From the NCBI RefSeq assembly GCF_016583835.1, contig NZ_NRRW01000029.1, positions 1-47,380 on the forward strand: DNA of 47,380 bases. Direction: 5' to 3'. Numbering within the stretch: position 1 is the stretch's first letter; each line of letters opens with the position of its first letter. The notes below the pieces were generated by a model. That model was not told where the DNA came from, made no database searches, and saw nothing but the letters and a program-made list of their open reading frames with translations. Both the position numbers and the translations under genes were made by a program. This document shows, piece after piece, positions 1-12,830 of the stretch. This DNA is from Thiococcus pfennigii. GTDB lineage: Bacteria; Pseudomonadota; Gammaproteobacteria; Chromatiales; Chromatiaceae.

Positions 1-939
1 GGGCGCGGGTCGGGCCTTGGCCTTCGGCGGCGCCGAGCGCCCGCCCTTGACGAGCCGCAGCAGGGCCTCCGCCGACATCCAGCCCGACTCGCCGCCCCCG
101 ACGTCCGCGCCAGGGTCCGCGCCAGGGTTCGCGGTCAGACCAGGGGCCTGCTGGGTCGGGGCGAACGGCCCCTCGGGCAGCCCGAGCGCCGGCTCGCGCC
201 GCGCGTCTGCCGCGACACGCGGGGCCTTGCGGCCGGCCCCGCGCGGCGACGCCGCCTCGACCTGCGGTGCGGTCGCCTCGCGCCGCTGACGCCCGGCGAA
301 CAGCGGTGCGACGAGCGGCCCGAGCCGCCGGCTCGACCAGCGCGCCGCGGCCAGGACCAGATCGCCGACCCCGTCGACGACGCTCAGCCAGGAGACGCCG
401 CTGAAGAGCCCGAAGCCCAACAGGAAGAGGGCGACGGTGAAGATGGTCGCACCGGCCGGTTTGAACGAGGCGGTCAGCGTGCCGCTGATCAACTGGCCGA
501 GCCCGCCGCCGGCGCCGTTCGGCAGTGCCAGCCCCAGGTCCGAGAGATGGGTCGCGGCAAGGGCGCAGCCGGCTGCCAGCGTCAGCAGGAAACCGACCCA
601 CCGCAGCCCGAGCAGATAGGCGTGGGTGCTGACCTCGGGCTCGCGCCGACGGAACAGCAGGTAGCCACTCCAGGCGACCATCAGCGGAATCAGGTAGGCG
701 AAGAGGCCGAACAGGAACAGGGTCACATCGGCGAACCAGGCGCCGAAACGGCCACCGAGGTTGGCGACCTCCTCGTGCGTCCCCAGATACGACCAGCCGG
801 GGTCCTCGGGCGCATAGCTGGCCAGCGCGATGACCAAGTAGACGGCCGCGCACACCAGCGACCACATGGCCCCTTCGCGCAGTGCCCGCTCCAGATAGTC
901 GCCGAGCGAGAGATGCCCCTGACGAGTCGCCTGATTCAC
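1..939 (-). CDS. ftsK: DNA translocase FtsK, N-terminal part (partial, runs off left edge)
   Basis: FtsK anchors at the division septum and pumps DNA during chromosome segregation. Only the N-terminal 313 residues are here. They start at a GTG (937-939) with a GGAGG about 10 bases upstream and read MNQATRQGHLSLGDYLERAL. Four hydrophobic segments match the 4TM FtsK_4TM domain: roughly residues 25-45, 72-98, 110-130 and 160-180. An Ala/Pro/Arg-rich linker then begins. The motor and gamma domains lie outside the window. The gene is divergent from trxB, and ftsK near trxB is a common gammaproteobacterial arrangement. Family assignment rests on membrane topology, linker composition and neighbourhood, because the ATPase motifs cannot be seen. 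Confidence 0.82.
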   Translation of the reverse strand, partial: MNQATRQGHLSLGDYLERALREGAMWSLVCAAVYLVIALASYAPEDPGWSYLGTHEEVANLGGRFGAWFADVTLFLFGLFAYLIPLMVAWSGYLLFRRREPEVSTHAYLLGLRWVGFLLTLAAGCALAATHLSDLGLALPNGAGGGLGQLISGTLTASFKPAGATIFTVALFLLGFGLFSGVSWLSVVDGVGDLVLAAARWSSRRLGPLVAPLFAGRQRREATAPQVEAASPRGAGRKAPRVAADARREPALGLPEGPFAPTQQAPGLTANPGADPGADVGGGESGWMSAEALLRLVKGGRSAPPKAKARPAP

Positions 940-944
940 GGTAG

Positions 945-2099
<1,155 letters not shown>

Positions 2100-2176
2100 G
2101 AGGGCGTTGCGGCATCCCAGGAGGTCTGCCGCCTCGCCGACATGCACGCGCCGGTCTGCGGGATGAAGCCCTTCGG

Positions 2177-2201
2177 GAGGCGCTGATCGATCAGCGCCTC
2201 C
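2177..2201 (+). terminator. Possible trxB terminator hairpin
   Basis: GAGGCGCTGATC is followed directly by GATCAGCGCCTC, a 12-bp perfect palindrome about 80 bases after the trxB stop. No uridine tract follows, so it could instead be an operator or simply a stable 3' end hairpin. Confidence 0.4.
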
Positions 2202-2334
2202 CGCGTGGGGCGGGATGCGCCGCCGTCGTCGGGCGCCTCAGCAACCGAAATGAAGAAAGCAGGGGACCGCCCCTCCGCTGCCGTCTATTTTTCGGCCAGC
2301 ACGGCCGATCAATCCGTTCTTCGCCAGGAACGTT

Positions 2335-2415
2335 TCAGAAACAACCGACACGAGCGCGCCGTCGACGAGAAACTATGTACTTCGCGTGTTTCGTAGTTCC
2401 AAGAACATTTACCGG
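2335..2415 (+). repeat. Left inverted-repeat arm flanking the MntA/HepT module
   Basis: Two conserved blocks, 2335-2357 (core CAGAAACAACCGACAC) and 2389-2415 (core TTTCGTAGTTCCA), recur in inverted order and orientation at 3758-3780 and 3658-3684. By eye the matches are 22/23 and 24/27. The spacer between blocks is longer in the right arm. The pair brackets the toxin-antitoxin genes like the ends of a mobile cassette. Confidence 0.65.
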
Positions 2416-2456
2416 TTCTCCTTGAATTGTGACTTGGCACCCATCGAGACGATGCC

Positions 2457-2765
2457 ATGCCCGAGAGACGCTCGAGTCGCGACAGCATTCTGGAACAACT
2501 GCGGCGACTGCGGCCCGAGTTGACGGACCGCTTCGCGGTCGAGCGTATCGCATTGTTCGGCTCCGCTGCGCGCGATATGTTGCGCGACGACAGTGACATC
2601 GACCTGCTCGTGACCTTCCGTGGGCGGGCCACGCTCGACGGCTACTTCGGACTGAAGGGCTACCTGGAACAGGCCCTCGGGCAACCGGTGGATTTGGTCA
2701 CCGAACGTGGACTGAAGCCATTGGCGCGGGCCAGCGTCGAACAGGACCTGATCCGTGTCCCGTGA
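2457..2765 (+). CDS. mntA: MntA-type nucleotidyltransferase antitoxin
   Basis: Small minimal nucleotidyltransferase of 102 residues. The polymerase-beta-like active site is complete: GSAAR (residues 35-39), then SDIDLLV with metal-binding Asp47 and Asp49. In characterised HepT/MntA pairs, the MNT protein neutralises the HEPN RNase by adding AMP to a tyrosine in the RX4HXY motif; the same role is inferred here. Its stop codon (2763-2765) overlaps the start of the HEPN gene, implying translational coupling. Only a weak GAG precedes the ATG. The pair sits inside an inverted-repeat frame between core genes, which suggests acquisition. Confidence 0.88.
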   Translation: MPERRSSRDSILEQLRRLRPELTDRFAVERIALFGSAARDMLRDDSDIDLLVTFRGRATLDGYFGLKGYLEQALGQPVDLVTERGLKPLARASVEQDLIRVP

Positions 2766-3124
2766 CTGGCCGCTCTATCTGGCCGCTCTATCTGGCCGAT
2801 ATCGTCGAGCATGGCGAGCGCGTGGCGCGCCTTCTGCGCGGCCGGGAATGGGATGACTTCGAAGAAGACGAAGTCTTGCGTCAGGCGATCCTGTTCAGCC
2901 TGTTGGCCATCGGAGAGGCCACCAAACAGATCCCTCGATCGCTGCGCGAAGCGGAACCGACAGTCAACTGGCGTGGCGCGGCGGGTCTCCGCGACATCAT
3001 CGTGCACCAGTATTTCGGTCTCGATACGGAAATCCTGTGGGACGCCGCAAGCGTGCATGGGCCTCGCCTGCTAGATGCGGCGCGGCGTCTGCAAGATGGA
3101 CTGGATCGAAGACCGGCTGAATGA
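2762..3124 (+). CDS. hepT: HepT-type HEPN toxin (DUF86 RNase)
   Basis: HEPN-domain protein of 120 residues with the intact RX4HXY RNase motif (Arg77, His82, Tyr84 in RDIIVHQY). It is the presumed toxin cognate to the upstream nucleotidyltransferase. The N-terminus is odd. A 13-bp tandem duplication (2767-2779 and 2780-2792) separates the conserved body, which begins WPLYLADIVE, from a GTG at 2755 that would encode the more usual MSRDWPLYL start. The duplication puts that GTG out of frame, but a second GTG at 2762 is in frame and gives MTGRSIWPLYLADIV. The protein is therefore probably still made, with altered first residues. Overlap with the antitoxin is retained. Confidence 0.85.
   Translation: MTGRSIWPLYLADIVEHGERVARLLRGREWDDFEEDEVLRQAILFSLLAIGEATKQIPRSLREAEPTVNWRGAAGLRDIIVHQYFGLDTEILWDAASVHGPRLLDAARRLQDGLDRRPAE
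2767..2792 (+). repeat. 13-bp tandem duplication at the hepT start
   Basis: TGGCCGCTCTATC occurs twice in direct succession, with a partial third copy (TGGCCG) following. It changes which start codon is in frame for the HEPN gene. Confidence 0.85.
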
Positions 3125-3388
3125 TCAGATCCTGGACTTAGGCGATCTCTGTCAACATACGGTCTGACTTGTCCTTTCGCCCGTCTTCTGTGTCGCGACT
3201 GCGGTCACATAGCTTGGCTATGCTCCTGCGCTCGCCCCTTGAAGACGAACGAAAATCCGGCCGCATCGGGGATGCTTTTTCCGGCAATCGCCTCGAGCTT
3301 TCCACCCTCCGCGAGACGCCGGCCGCAGTATGTCCGGGCACCTTGAAGTAACGTGGTCCTCGCCTCGAGTCATTCGGCAAGCGGCGTC

Positions 3389-3483
3389 CATTTTCAGTCG
3401 CCTAAGCGACTGAAAATGAAGCGAAGCGGAAATCGCATTTTCGCTTCGCGTGTTGAAAAATTGCCCGAATGGCAATTTTTCAA
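3389..3483 (+). repeat. Array of three adjacent hairpins
   Basis: Hairpin 1 (3389-3418) pairs CATTTTCAGTCGC perfectly with its complement across a CTAA loop. Hairpin 2 (3421-3449) has arms GCGAAGCG/CGCTTCGC that extend inward through a G-T wobble. Hairpin 3 (3453-3483) pairs TTGAAAAATTGCC perfectly across CGAAT. The arm sequences all differ, so this is not a repeated unit. It could be a structured RNA, a recombination site, or stacked terminators for the toxin-antitoxin operon; hairpin 3 ends in a TTTTT-containing arm. Confidence 0.8.
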
Positions 3484-3657
3484 GGTCCCCTCCACTCGTG
3501 CACTTGATCGCCGAGGCCGCACGCCCCCTCACCAGCACGGGGCTTGGCTCCGCACAGGCCGCCCTCATCTCGGGACGGCGAAGCGTCGATCCTCCACCGC
3601 GAACGGCAGGGCCCCCGCCGCACCGCTCGACGCTCCTTGCCGACGATTCGAGAACGA

Positions 3658-3780
3658 CCGGTACATCTTCGTGGAACTACGAAAGAGCGCGAATAGACGC
3701 AGGGGCATTTGCCGTTTTTTGGCGACTTCCGGCATGTCGCCGTTCCTTATCGTCCGTGCGCTTGTGTCGGTTGTTTCTGA
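3658..3780 (-). repeat. Right inverted-repeat arm flanking the MntA/HepT module
   Basis: Reverse-complement counterparts of the blocks at 2389-2415 (here 3658-3684) and 2335-2357 (here 3758-3780), separated by about 73 bp instead of 31. The insertion or deletion between blocks shows that the arms have diverged since duplication. Confidence 0.65.
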
Positions 3781-3822
3781 CCCGCCCCCTACCGACTGCG
3801 CCCGAGGTCCCGCCGTATCGCA

Positions 3823-4983
3823 ATGCTGACGCCGTCCGTCCACCCCCGGATCGAGGCGATCCCAGCCGCCGACTGGAACCGGCTCGTCGATGCCGATACC
3901 CCCTTCCTGCGCCACGAGTTCCTCGCCGCGCTGGAGCGCCACGGCTGCGTCGGCGAGGCGCTCGGTTGGCTCCCCCGACACCTCGCGCTGCACGATGAGG
4001 CGGGGCGCCTCGTCGCCGCGGCCCCCATGTACCTGAAGCACAACTCCTACGGCGAGCTGGTCTTCGACTGGGCCTGGGCCGACGCCTACCACCGCGCCGG
4101 CCTGCGCTACTACCCGAAGCTCGTCGTCGCCTGCCCCTACACGCCGGCCAACGGTCCGCGTCTGCTCGCCGCGCCCGGCCCAGGCCAGGCCGAGCACCGG
4201 CGCGCCCTCGCCGCGGCGGCGCAGGCGCTCGCCGAACGGCTCGGGGTCTCGTCGCTGCATTGGCTGTTCCCGACCGAGGAGGAGACGCAGCTCCTCGAGG
4301 GCCAAGGCCTGCTGCGCCGGATGGGCTGCCAATTCCACTGGCACAACCTGGGCTACCGCGACTTCGAAGACCTCCTCGCGGCCTTCTCGGCCGAGAAGCG
4401 CAAGAAGGTCCGGCGCGAGCGGCGCCGCGTCGCCGAGGCCGGGATCGAGATCCGGCTGCGCCACGGTCACGAGGCGAGCGAGGCCGAGTGGGCGCTCTTC
4501 CACCGCCTCTACGAGGGCACCTTCGACAAGCGCGGCGGCATCCCGACCCTGTCCCTGCCCTTCTTCCACGAGATCGCCCGAACGATGGGCGAGCAGCTGT
4601 TGCTGGTCCTCGCCTACCGCGGCGGGCGGCTGGTCGCCGCCGCCTTCGACCTGATCGGCGCGCGCACCCTCTACGGCCGCCACTGGGGCTGCTTCGAGGA
4701 GTATCACAGCCTGCACTTCGAGGCCTGCTATTATCAGGGTCTGGATTATTGCATCGCCCGCGGCCTGGCGCGCTTCGAGCCCGGCGCCCAGGGCGAGCAC
4801 AAGGTCAGCCGCGGCTTCCTGCCGACCCCGACCTGGTCGGCCCACTGGATCGCCGACGGGCGCTTCCGTCGGGCGATCGGCGATTTCCTCGCCCAGGAGC
4901 GCGCCGGGATGCGCGACTATCTCGCCGAGATGTACACACACAGCCCTTACAAAGGCGTCGACTCCCGGGCCGAGGCCAGCTGA
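3823..4983 (+). CDS. FemAB-like GNAT-fold acyltransferase (DUF482/peptidogalycan biosynthesis family)
   Basis: 386-residue protein of the PF04339 FemAB-like family, whose members carry a GNAT/Fem acyltransferase fold. Hallmarks include the segment around residues 67-110 (KHNSYGELVFDWAWADAYHR), KLVVACPYTPANGPRLL after it, and the C-terminal GFLPTPTWSAHWIAD. The substrate is not established for this family. The stop lies 6 bases before the aat start, so the three genes 3823-6512 probably form an operon. That would link this acyltransferase with two aminoacyl-tRNA-dependent protein transferases, as FemAB enzymes also use aminoacyl-tRNAs; this link is inference. Confidence 0.88.
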   Translation: MLTPSVHPRIEAIPAADWNRLVDADTPFLRHEFLAALERHGCVGEALGWLPRHLALHDEAGRLVAAAPMYLKHNSYGELVFDWAWADAYHRAGLRYYPKLVVACPYTPANGPRLLAAPGPGQAEHRRALAAAAQALAERLGVSSLHWLFPTEEETQLLEGQGLLRRMGCQFHWHNLGYRDFEDLLAAFSAEKRKKVRRERRRVAEAGIEIRLRHGHEASEAEWALFHRLYEGTFDKRGGIPTLSLPFFHEIARTMGEQLLLVLAYRGGRLVAAAFDLIGARTLYGRHWGCFEEYHSLHFEACYYQGLDYCIARGLARFEPGAQGEHKVSRGFLPTPTWSAHWIADGRFRRAIGDFLAQERAGMRDYLAEMYTHSPYKGVDSRAEAS

Positions 4984-4989
4984 GTCGCC

Positions 4990-5730
4990 ATGCTGTTTCG
5001 GCTCGACCCCTACAATCCGGCCGCCCCCTTCCCCGATATCGCGCTGGCCGAGCGCGAGCCCAACGGGCTGCTCGCGATCGGCGGCGACCTCAGCGTCACG
5101 CGCCTGGTCAATGCCTATCGCCACGGCATCTTCCCCTGGTTCAACGCCGGCGACCCGATCCTCTGGTGGTCGCCGGACCCGCGCACCGTCTTCTTCCCCG
5201 AGCGACTGCACGTCTCGCGCAGCCTGCGCAAGCGCCTGCGCCGACGCGAGCTCGGGGTCACCCTCGATCGCGCCTTCGACGCCGTGATCGCCGCCTGCTC
5301 GGCACCACGCCGCGACGGCGCCGGCACCTGGCTCGTGCCCGAGATGGTCGCGGCCTACCGCGCCTTGCACCGCCATCGGCTGGCCCATTCGGTCGAGGTC
5401 TGGCGCGGCGACGAGCTCGTCGGCGGGCTCTACGGGGTCGCGGTGGGCGGAGTCTTCTTCGGCGAGTCCATGTTCAGCCGCGCCGACGACGCCTCCAAGG
5501 TCGCCCTCGTCCACCTCTGCCGACAGCTCGCCGACTGGGGCTTCGGCCTCATCGACTGCCAGGTGATGTCCGCGCACCTGGTGCGCCTGGGTGCCGACGA
5601 ACTGGCCCGCGAGGACTTTGCCGCACTACTCGAACACGGGTGCCAGCTGCCGGGCCGCCCGGGCCTCTGGGACGACGGCGCACTGCACTACCCGAGCGCC
5701 GAGGCCGCCGGCGGGGCGACAGCGACATGA
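4990..5730 (+). CDS. aat: Leucyl/phenylalanyl-tRNA--protein transferase
   Basis: Transfers Leu or Phe from aminoacyl-tRNA to proteins with N-terminal Lys or Arg, creating N-degrons for ClpAPS. The 246-residue protein matches family length and shows the conserved signature stretch: [48 protein letters not shown], and LIDCQ. Its stop overlaps the next start in ATGA, so translation of ate is probably coupled. aat next to ate is common in Pseudomonas and relatives; infA, often next in line, is absent from this window. Confidence 0.97.
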   Translation: MLFRLDPYNPAAPFPDIALAEREPNGLLAIGGDLSVTRLVNAYRHGIFPWFNAGDPILWWSPDPRTVFFPERLHVSRSLRKRLRRRELGVTLDRAFDAVIAACSAPRRDGAGTWLVPEMVAAYRALHRHRLAHSVEVWRGDELVGGLYGVAVGGVFFGESMFSRADDASKVALVHLCRQLADWGFGLIDCQVMSAHLVRLGADELAREDFAALLEHGCQLPGRPGLWDDGALHYPSAEAAGGATAT

Positions 5731-6512
5731 ACCGCGACGGCGACCGCCCGGCGGGACTCGGCCTTTACCTGACCGGCGAGCAGCCCTGCTCCTACCTACC
5801 CGCACGCCAGGCCCGCTCGCTCTTCGTCGACCCGCTCGCGCGGCTCGACGGGGCGCACTACCGCTGGCTGCTCGCACAGGGCTTTCGTCGCAGCGGGCGC
5901 TTCGTCTACCGGCCCGCCTGCCGCGGCTGCCGCCGCTGCATCGCGGTGCGCGTCCCGGTCGCCGCCTTCGCCCCGGACCGCGCCCAGCGCCGCTGCGCCC
6001 GACGCAACGCCGACCTGCGCATCGCGCTGCGACCCGCGGAGTTCGTCCCCGAACACTTCGCGCTCTACCGCCGCTACCTCGCGACCCGCCACCCCGATGG
6101 CGAGATGGCCGAGGGTGACGCCAATGACTTCTGCCGCTTCCTGCTCGACCCCTGGGGCGGCGAGACGGAGCTGCTGGAATTGCGCACCGCGGCACCGCGG
6201 GCTGGGCGGCTGGTCGCGGTCGCCGTCACCGATGTCGTCCCGGGCGCCCTATCGGCGATCTACACCTTCTTCGATCCCGACGAGGCCGAGCGCTCCCTCG
6301 GCACCTTCGCCCTCCTCTGCCAGATCGCCGAGGCGCGCCGGCGCGGCCTCGACCAGGTCTACCTGGGTTACTGGATCGAGGACTGCCGCAAGATGCGCTA
6401 CAAGGGGCGTTTCCGTCCGCTGGAGGCCTGGGACGGCCAGACATGGCGGCACTACGGTCGCGGCGCGCCGCTCCCGACACCACCCGCCGACGCGGCCCGT
6501 AGGTCGGGTTAG
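5727..6512 (+). CDS. bpt: Aspartate/glutamate leucyltransferase (Bpt/Ate family)
   Basis: 261-residue member of the ATE/Bpt family, which adds Leu or Arg to proteins with N-terminal Asp or Glu. Seen are [16 protein letters not shown] near the N-terminus, the cysteine-rich [17 protein letters not shown], and [22 protein letters not shown] near the C-terminus. Its ATG (5727) overlaps the aat stop. The final residues Arg-Ser-Gly and the TAG stop (6510-6512) are encoded by the palindromic repeat that begins at about 6503. The native C-terminus may therefore have been replaced or extended by repeat insertion. Confidence 0.94.
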   Translation: MNRDGDRPAGLGLYLTGEQPCSYLPARQARSLFVDPLARLDGAHYRWLLAQGFRRSGRFVYRPACRGCRRCIAVRVPVAAFAPDRAQRRCARRNADLRIALRPAEFVPEHFALYRRYLATRHPDGEMAEGDANDFCRFLLDPWGGETELLELRTAAPRAGRLVAVAVTDVVPGALSAIYTFFDPDEAERSLGTFALLCQIAEARRRGLDQVYLGYWIEDCRKMRYKGRFRPLEAWDGQTWRHYGRGAPLPTPPADAARRSG

Positions 6513-6533
6513 CCCCTCAGGGCGTAACCCGAC
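6503..6533. repeat. Palindromic repeat, GTCGGGTTA...TAACCCGAC family (R1)
   Basis: Near-perfect inverted repeat: GTCGGGTTAGCCC, CTCA, then GGGCGTAACCCGAC. Related units occur at 6930-6996, 35460-35490 and 46045-46070. The first 10 bases supply the ate stop codon. Could function as a transcription end, although there is no T-run. Confidence 0.85.
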
Positions 6534-6566
6534 GGCCGGCGACGCGGCGCCTACCGAGGCCGGTGT

Positions 6567-6922
6567 CTGAGGTATCCCCGGATAAGAGGCATCCGCAGTG
6601 GCGTAGGTCGACTGACCGACGGAAGCCGGCTCTCGCAATCTGAGCCACCTCGCCGTCGTGCGGCTCACTGGGAACGCCGGCTTTCCAGCCGGCTCGTCGC
6701 CGTCGCGGCTCGATGCCACGTTGGCGGCGTCTGGGCCGGTAGAACGGTAGAAGGGCACGTGCGCAGCGGCCATCCAGTGGCGCTTATCGGTGATCTCCTG
6801 GCTCCAGCGCCGAAGGTCGCGCGCCGGGGTCATCGAGCCCCCGCGCGCGAAGCCGGCCGAAAGCCGGCGCTCCCAGTTCGTACCGACTCGCCGTCGCGGC
6901 CGATCTCGTGGGGATACCTCAG
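6567..6922. mobile_element. 356-bp MITE with IS10-like ends
   Basis: Terminal inverted repeats CTGAGGTATCCCC (6567-6579) and GGGGATACCTCAG (6910-6922) match over 13 of 13 bases. They are bounded by a perfect 9-bp direct repeat GGCCGGTGT (6558-6566 and 6923-6931), the expected target duplication. From memory, the ends match IS10 (CTGAGAGATCCCC) at 11 of 13 positions, and 9 bp is the IS10/IS50-type duplication length, so an IS4-family transposase is the likely mover. No transposase gene is inside. The interior has its own inverted pair (about 6669-6694 and 6850-6875, core GCCGGCTTTC). The insertion split a palindromic repeat tract whose uninterrupted homologue is seen near 35460-35540. Confidence 0.85.
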
Positions 6923-6929
6923 GGCCGGT

Positions 6930-6996
6930 GTCGGGTTACGGCGCGCGCGAGCCTGTTCATTCGCAGCGAACGCGGTGCTGGCGCGCCTAACCCGAC
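6930..6996. repeat. Long palindromic repeat (R1/R2-like) after the MITE
   Basis: GTCGGGTTACGGCGCGC on the left pairs with GCGCGCCTAACCCGAC on the right around a roughly 33-base centre. It is the reverse-orientation relative of the TTGGGTTAGGCGCGCC units at 43999 and 45281. It is also the right half of the repeat tract split by the MITE. Confidence 0.75.
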
Positions 6997-7038
6997 CTAC
7001 GGCCTACGGCCCGGCGACGGCCGGCACGGCCGCGCGAC

Positions 7039-7866
7039 TCAGGCGCTACGCCGCCCATAGGCCAGCGCCAGCAGGACCGCCCCGCCGAGCACCATCGGCA
7101 GCGTCAGGACCTGCCCCATCGTCAGCCAGTCGAAGGCCAGATAGCCGATGTGGGCATCGGGCAGGCGCACGAACTCGACGCCGAAGCGGAACAGCCCATA
7201 GCCCATCAGGAAGAGGCCGGACACGGCCATCGTCGGCCGGGGTCGGCTGGAGAAGAACCACAGGATCAGGAACAGGACCAGCCCCTCGAGGGCCGCCTCG
7301 TAGAGCTGCGAGGCGTGCACCGGCAGGCTCCAGTCGGCGCCGGCCGGCAGGTCCCGGCACTGCTCCGGGAAGCGCCAGCAGGGCAGGCTCATCCCCCAGG
7401 GCACATCGGTGCGGTGCCCCCAAAGCTCGCCGTTGATGAAGTTGCCGATGCGCCCGGCCAGCAGGCCGAGCGGCACGAGCGGCGCGGCGAAGTCGGCGAC
7501 GCGGAAGAAGCCGAGCTTGTAGCGCCGGCCGAAGAGCCAGAACGCGAGCATGACGCCGATCAGGCCGCCGTGGAACGACATCCCCCCTTCCCAGACCCGC
7601 AGCAGGTTGAGCGGGTTGGCGACCAGGTTGTCCCAGCCGTAGAAGAGCATGTAGCCGAGCCGCCCGCCGGCGATGGTCCCGATGACGCCGTAGAAGATCA
7701 GGTCGTCGACCATCTCCCGGGTCCAGCCCGACCCGGGCCGCGCCGCCCGCCAGCGCCCGAGCAGCCAGGCCGCGACGAAGCCGATCAGGTACATGAGCCC
7801 GTACCAGTGGATCTGGAGCGGGCCGAGCGACAGGGCGATGGGGTCGATGTTCGGGTAGGTCAGCAT
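7039..7866 (-). CDS. lgt: Prolipoprotein diacylglyceryl transferase
   Basis: Inner-membrane enzyme that transfers diacylglycerol from phosphatidylglycerol to the lipobox cysteine, the first step of lipoprotein maturation. The 275-residue protein starts at the ATG at 7866 ([23 protein letters not shown]), the usual Lgt N-terminus; a longer open frame upstream is discarded. It contains [11 protein letters not shown], the FHGGLIG loop, the signature [13 protein letters not shown], and seven hydrophobic segments. It lies about 60 bases downstream of purL on the same strand. At least four lipoprotein candidates in this window (12032, 24303, 44933, perhaps others) would be its substrates. Confidence 0.96.
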   Translation of the reverse strand: MLTYPNIDPIALSLGPLQIHWYGLMYLIGFVAAWLLGRWRAARPGSGWTREMVDDLIFYGVIGTIAGGRLGYMLFYGWDNLVANPLNLLRVWEGGMSFHGGLIGVMLAFWLFGRRYKLGFFRVADFAAPLVPLGLLAGRIGNFINGELWGHRTDVPWGMSLPCWRFPEQCRDLPAGADWSLPVHASQLYEAALEGLVLFLILWFFSSRPRPTMAVSGLFLMGYGLFRFGVEFVRLPDAHIGYLAFDWLTMGQVLTLPMVLGGAVLLALAYGRRSA

Positions 7867-7928
7867 GGCTGCGGATCTTAGCACGCCGGCGCGGCGATTC
7901 GATGAAGCGCGCGCCGGCGGGCCATCGC

Positions 7929-11822
<3,894 letters not shown>

Positions 11823-12031
11823 GGGATCGGCTCTCGCTGTGCTGGGTGACGTTGACGGGCATGATACTGGAGATGGGCCGGCCGGTCGCAACCGGCGGCG
11901 CCGACGGGGAAATGCCAACGCGTCGCCGCCCGCCCCGTGCGCCTTGCCGGACGACGACGCGGACATCGATAATCGAACCGCGCGGACGGCCGCGATCAGG
12001 AACCTATAACGCACCAGTGGACTGGCTTGCC

Positions 12032-12580
12032 ATGACACCCGCAAACGAAGGGCGCAGGGCCATCCCGGCCGGCCACCTCGCGCGCACCGCCGGCCTCCTC
12101 GCGCTCGCCGGCTGGCTCCTCGCCCTGTCTGGCTGCGCCGGGCTCGGCGGGGCCTGGATCCCCCCCGAGGTCGAACTCGCCCGGGTGCAACCGAGGGCCA
12201 TCGCCTTGGGCAGACAGGCCTTCCTCGTCAGCCTCTGGCTACGCAATCCCAACGACCGGACCCTGCCGGTCACCGCGATGAGCTACCGGATCCAGCTCGA
12301 GGGACGGCAACTGGCCGAAGGCCGGACCGAGCTCGAGCGGCTCATCCCGCCCGGGGGCACCGAGCAGGTCGACTTCCCGGTCCAGAGCAACCTGCTGACG
12401 GCGCTCCCCGGTCTGCCGCAACGCCTGCTGGCCGGCGAACCGCTCGACTGGACCGTCACCGGCACCGTCTGGATCCGCGCCGCGGGCCTGACCCTCCCTC
12501 TGCCCTATCGGCGCAGCGGCCAGATCGATCGCGCGGCGCTGAACGGCGGCCAGCGCGTCCCGCCCATCCTTCGCCCGTAA
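12032..12580 (+). CDS. LEA14-like (WHy domain) lipoprotein
   Basis: 182-residue envelope lipoprotein. A charged start and hydrophobic stretch end in the lipobox LSGC (Cys about 35). The rest is a water-stress/hypersensitive-response (WHy/LEA14) beta-sandwich: pattern [34 protein letters not shown], then a DFPVQSNLL strand. Such proteins are tied to desiccation or osmotic protection; the molecular partner is unknown. It is divergent from purL, with about 210 bases between starts. The ATG at 12032 has no strong ribosome site; a GTG at 12017 is in frame. Confidence 0.85.
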   Translation: MTPANEGRRAIPAGHLARTAGLLALAGWLLALSGCAGLGGAWIPPEVELARVQPRAIALGRQAFLVSLWLRNPNDRTLPVTAMSYRIQLEGRQLAEGRTELERLIPPGGTEQVDFPVQSNLLTALPGLPQRLLAGEPLDWTVTGTVWIRAAGLTLPLPYRRSGQIDRAALNGGQRVPPILRP

Positions 12581-12597
12581 GCCAGGCCGCAGGACGC

Positions 12598-12615
12598 GCG
12601 CGGAGCAATCCGCGC
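12598..12615 (+). terminator. Possible terminator of the LEA14-like gene
   Basis: GCGCGGA, GCAA loop, TCCGCGC: a perfect 7-bp GC-rich hairpin with a tetraloop 18 bases after the stop. No T-run follows. Confidence 0.35.
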
Positions 12616-12830
12616 CGCCTGGGTCGGTTGCCCACGGATTTCCCGAGGGTTACCATCGCGGGAATCTGGTCGTCCACCTCCAGGCACGCCAGGGGGCGAG
12701 CGTCTCCCGAGTCGACACCGACAGCGCACAGATTCGGGCCTCACGGGCACGGAGATGACCACTGGCCGCACCGAATCCTGTACCCAAGATCGTTCAAACC
12801 CATCCACCCATCAATCCGAGGAGAGGGGGC

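Larger units (their letters stand above)
2100..2456. other. Intergenic region between trxB and the MntA/HepT pair
   Basis: No convincing gene. It includes the short inverted repeat 'gaggcgctgatcgatcagcgcctc' region around 2177-2200, which could be the trxB terminator although no T-run follows. At 2335-2357 and 2389-2415 it carries the left copies of two repeat blocks that recur inverted at 3658-3780, beyond the toxin-antitoxin genes. Confidence 0.5.
3125..3822. other. Gene-free region with hairpin array and repeat arm
   Basis: No supported coding sequence across about 700 bp. It holds three successive hairpins (3389-3483) and the right inverted-repeat arm (3658-3780). Apparent frames here have atypical composition and no recognisable domains. 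Confidence 0.6.
6513..7038. other. Repeat-only intergenic region between ate and lgt
   Basis: No gene. It consists of a palindromic repeat, a 356-bp MITE and a second, larger palindrome ending just before lgt. The genes on either side are convergent, so no promoter is expected. Confidence 0.7.

Noticed and set aside
3565-5577. Minus-strand 670-residue open frame
   Set aside because: Antisense to the FemAB-like and aat genes, both well conserved.
4260-5726. Plus-strand open frame running into ate from upstream
   Set aside because: Only the part from 5727 is ate; the upstream portion is an out-of-frame Arg/Pro-rich shadow of the FemAB-like and aat genes.
6249-6833. Minus-strand frame through the MITE (RRWSQEITDKRHW)
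   Set aside because: Briefly resembles DUF3175-type sequence, but the rest is antisense to ate and MITE sequence; too short to support.
12336-12580. Minus-strand frames opposite the LEA14-like gene
   Set aside because: Short antisense shadows with no start context.
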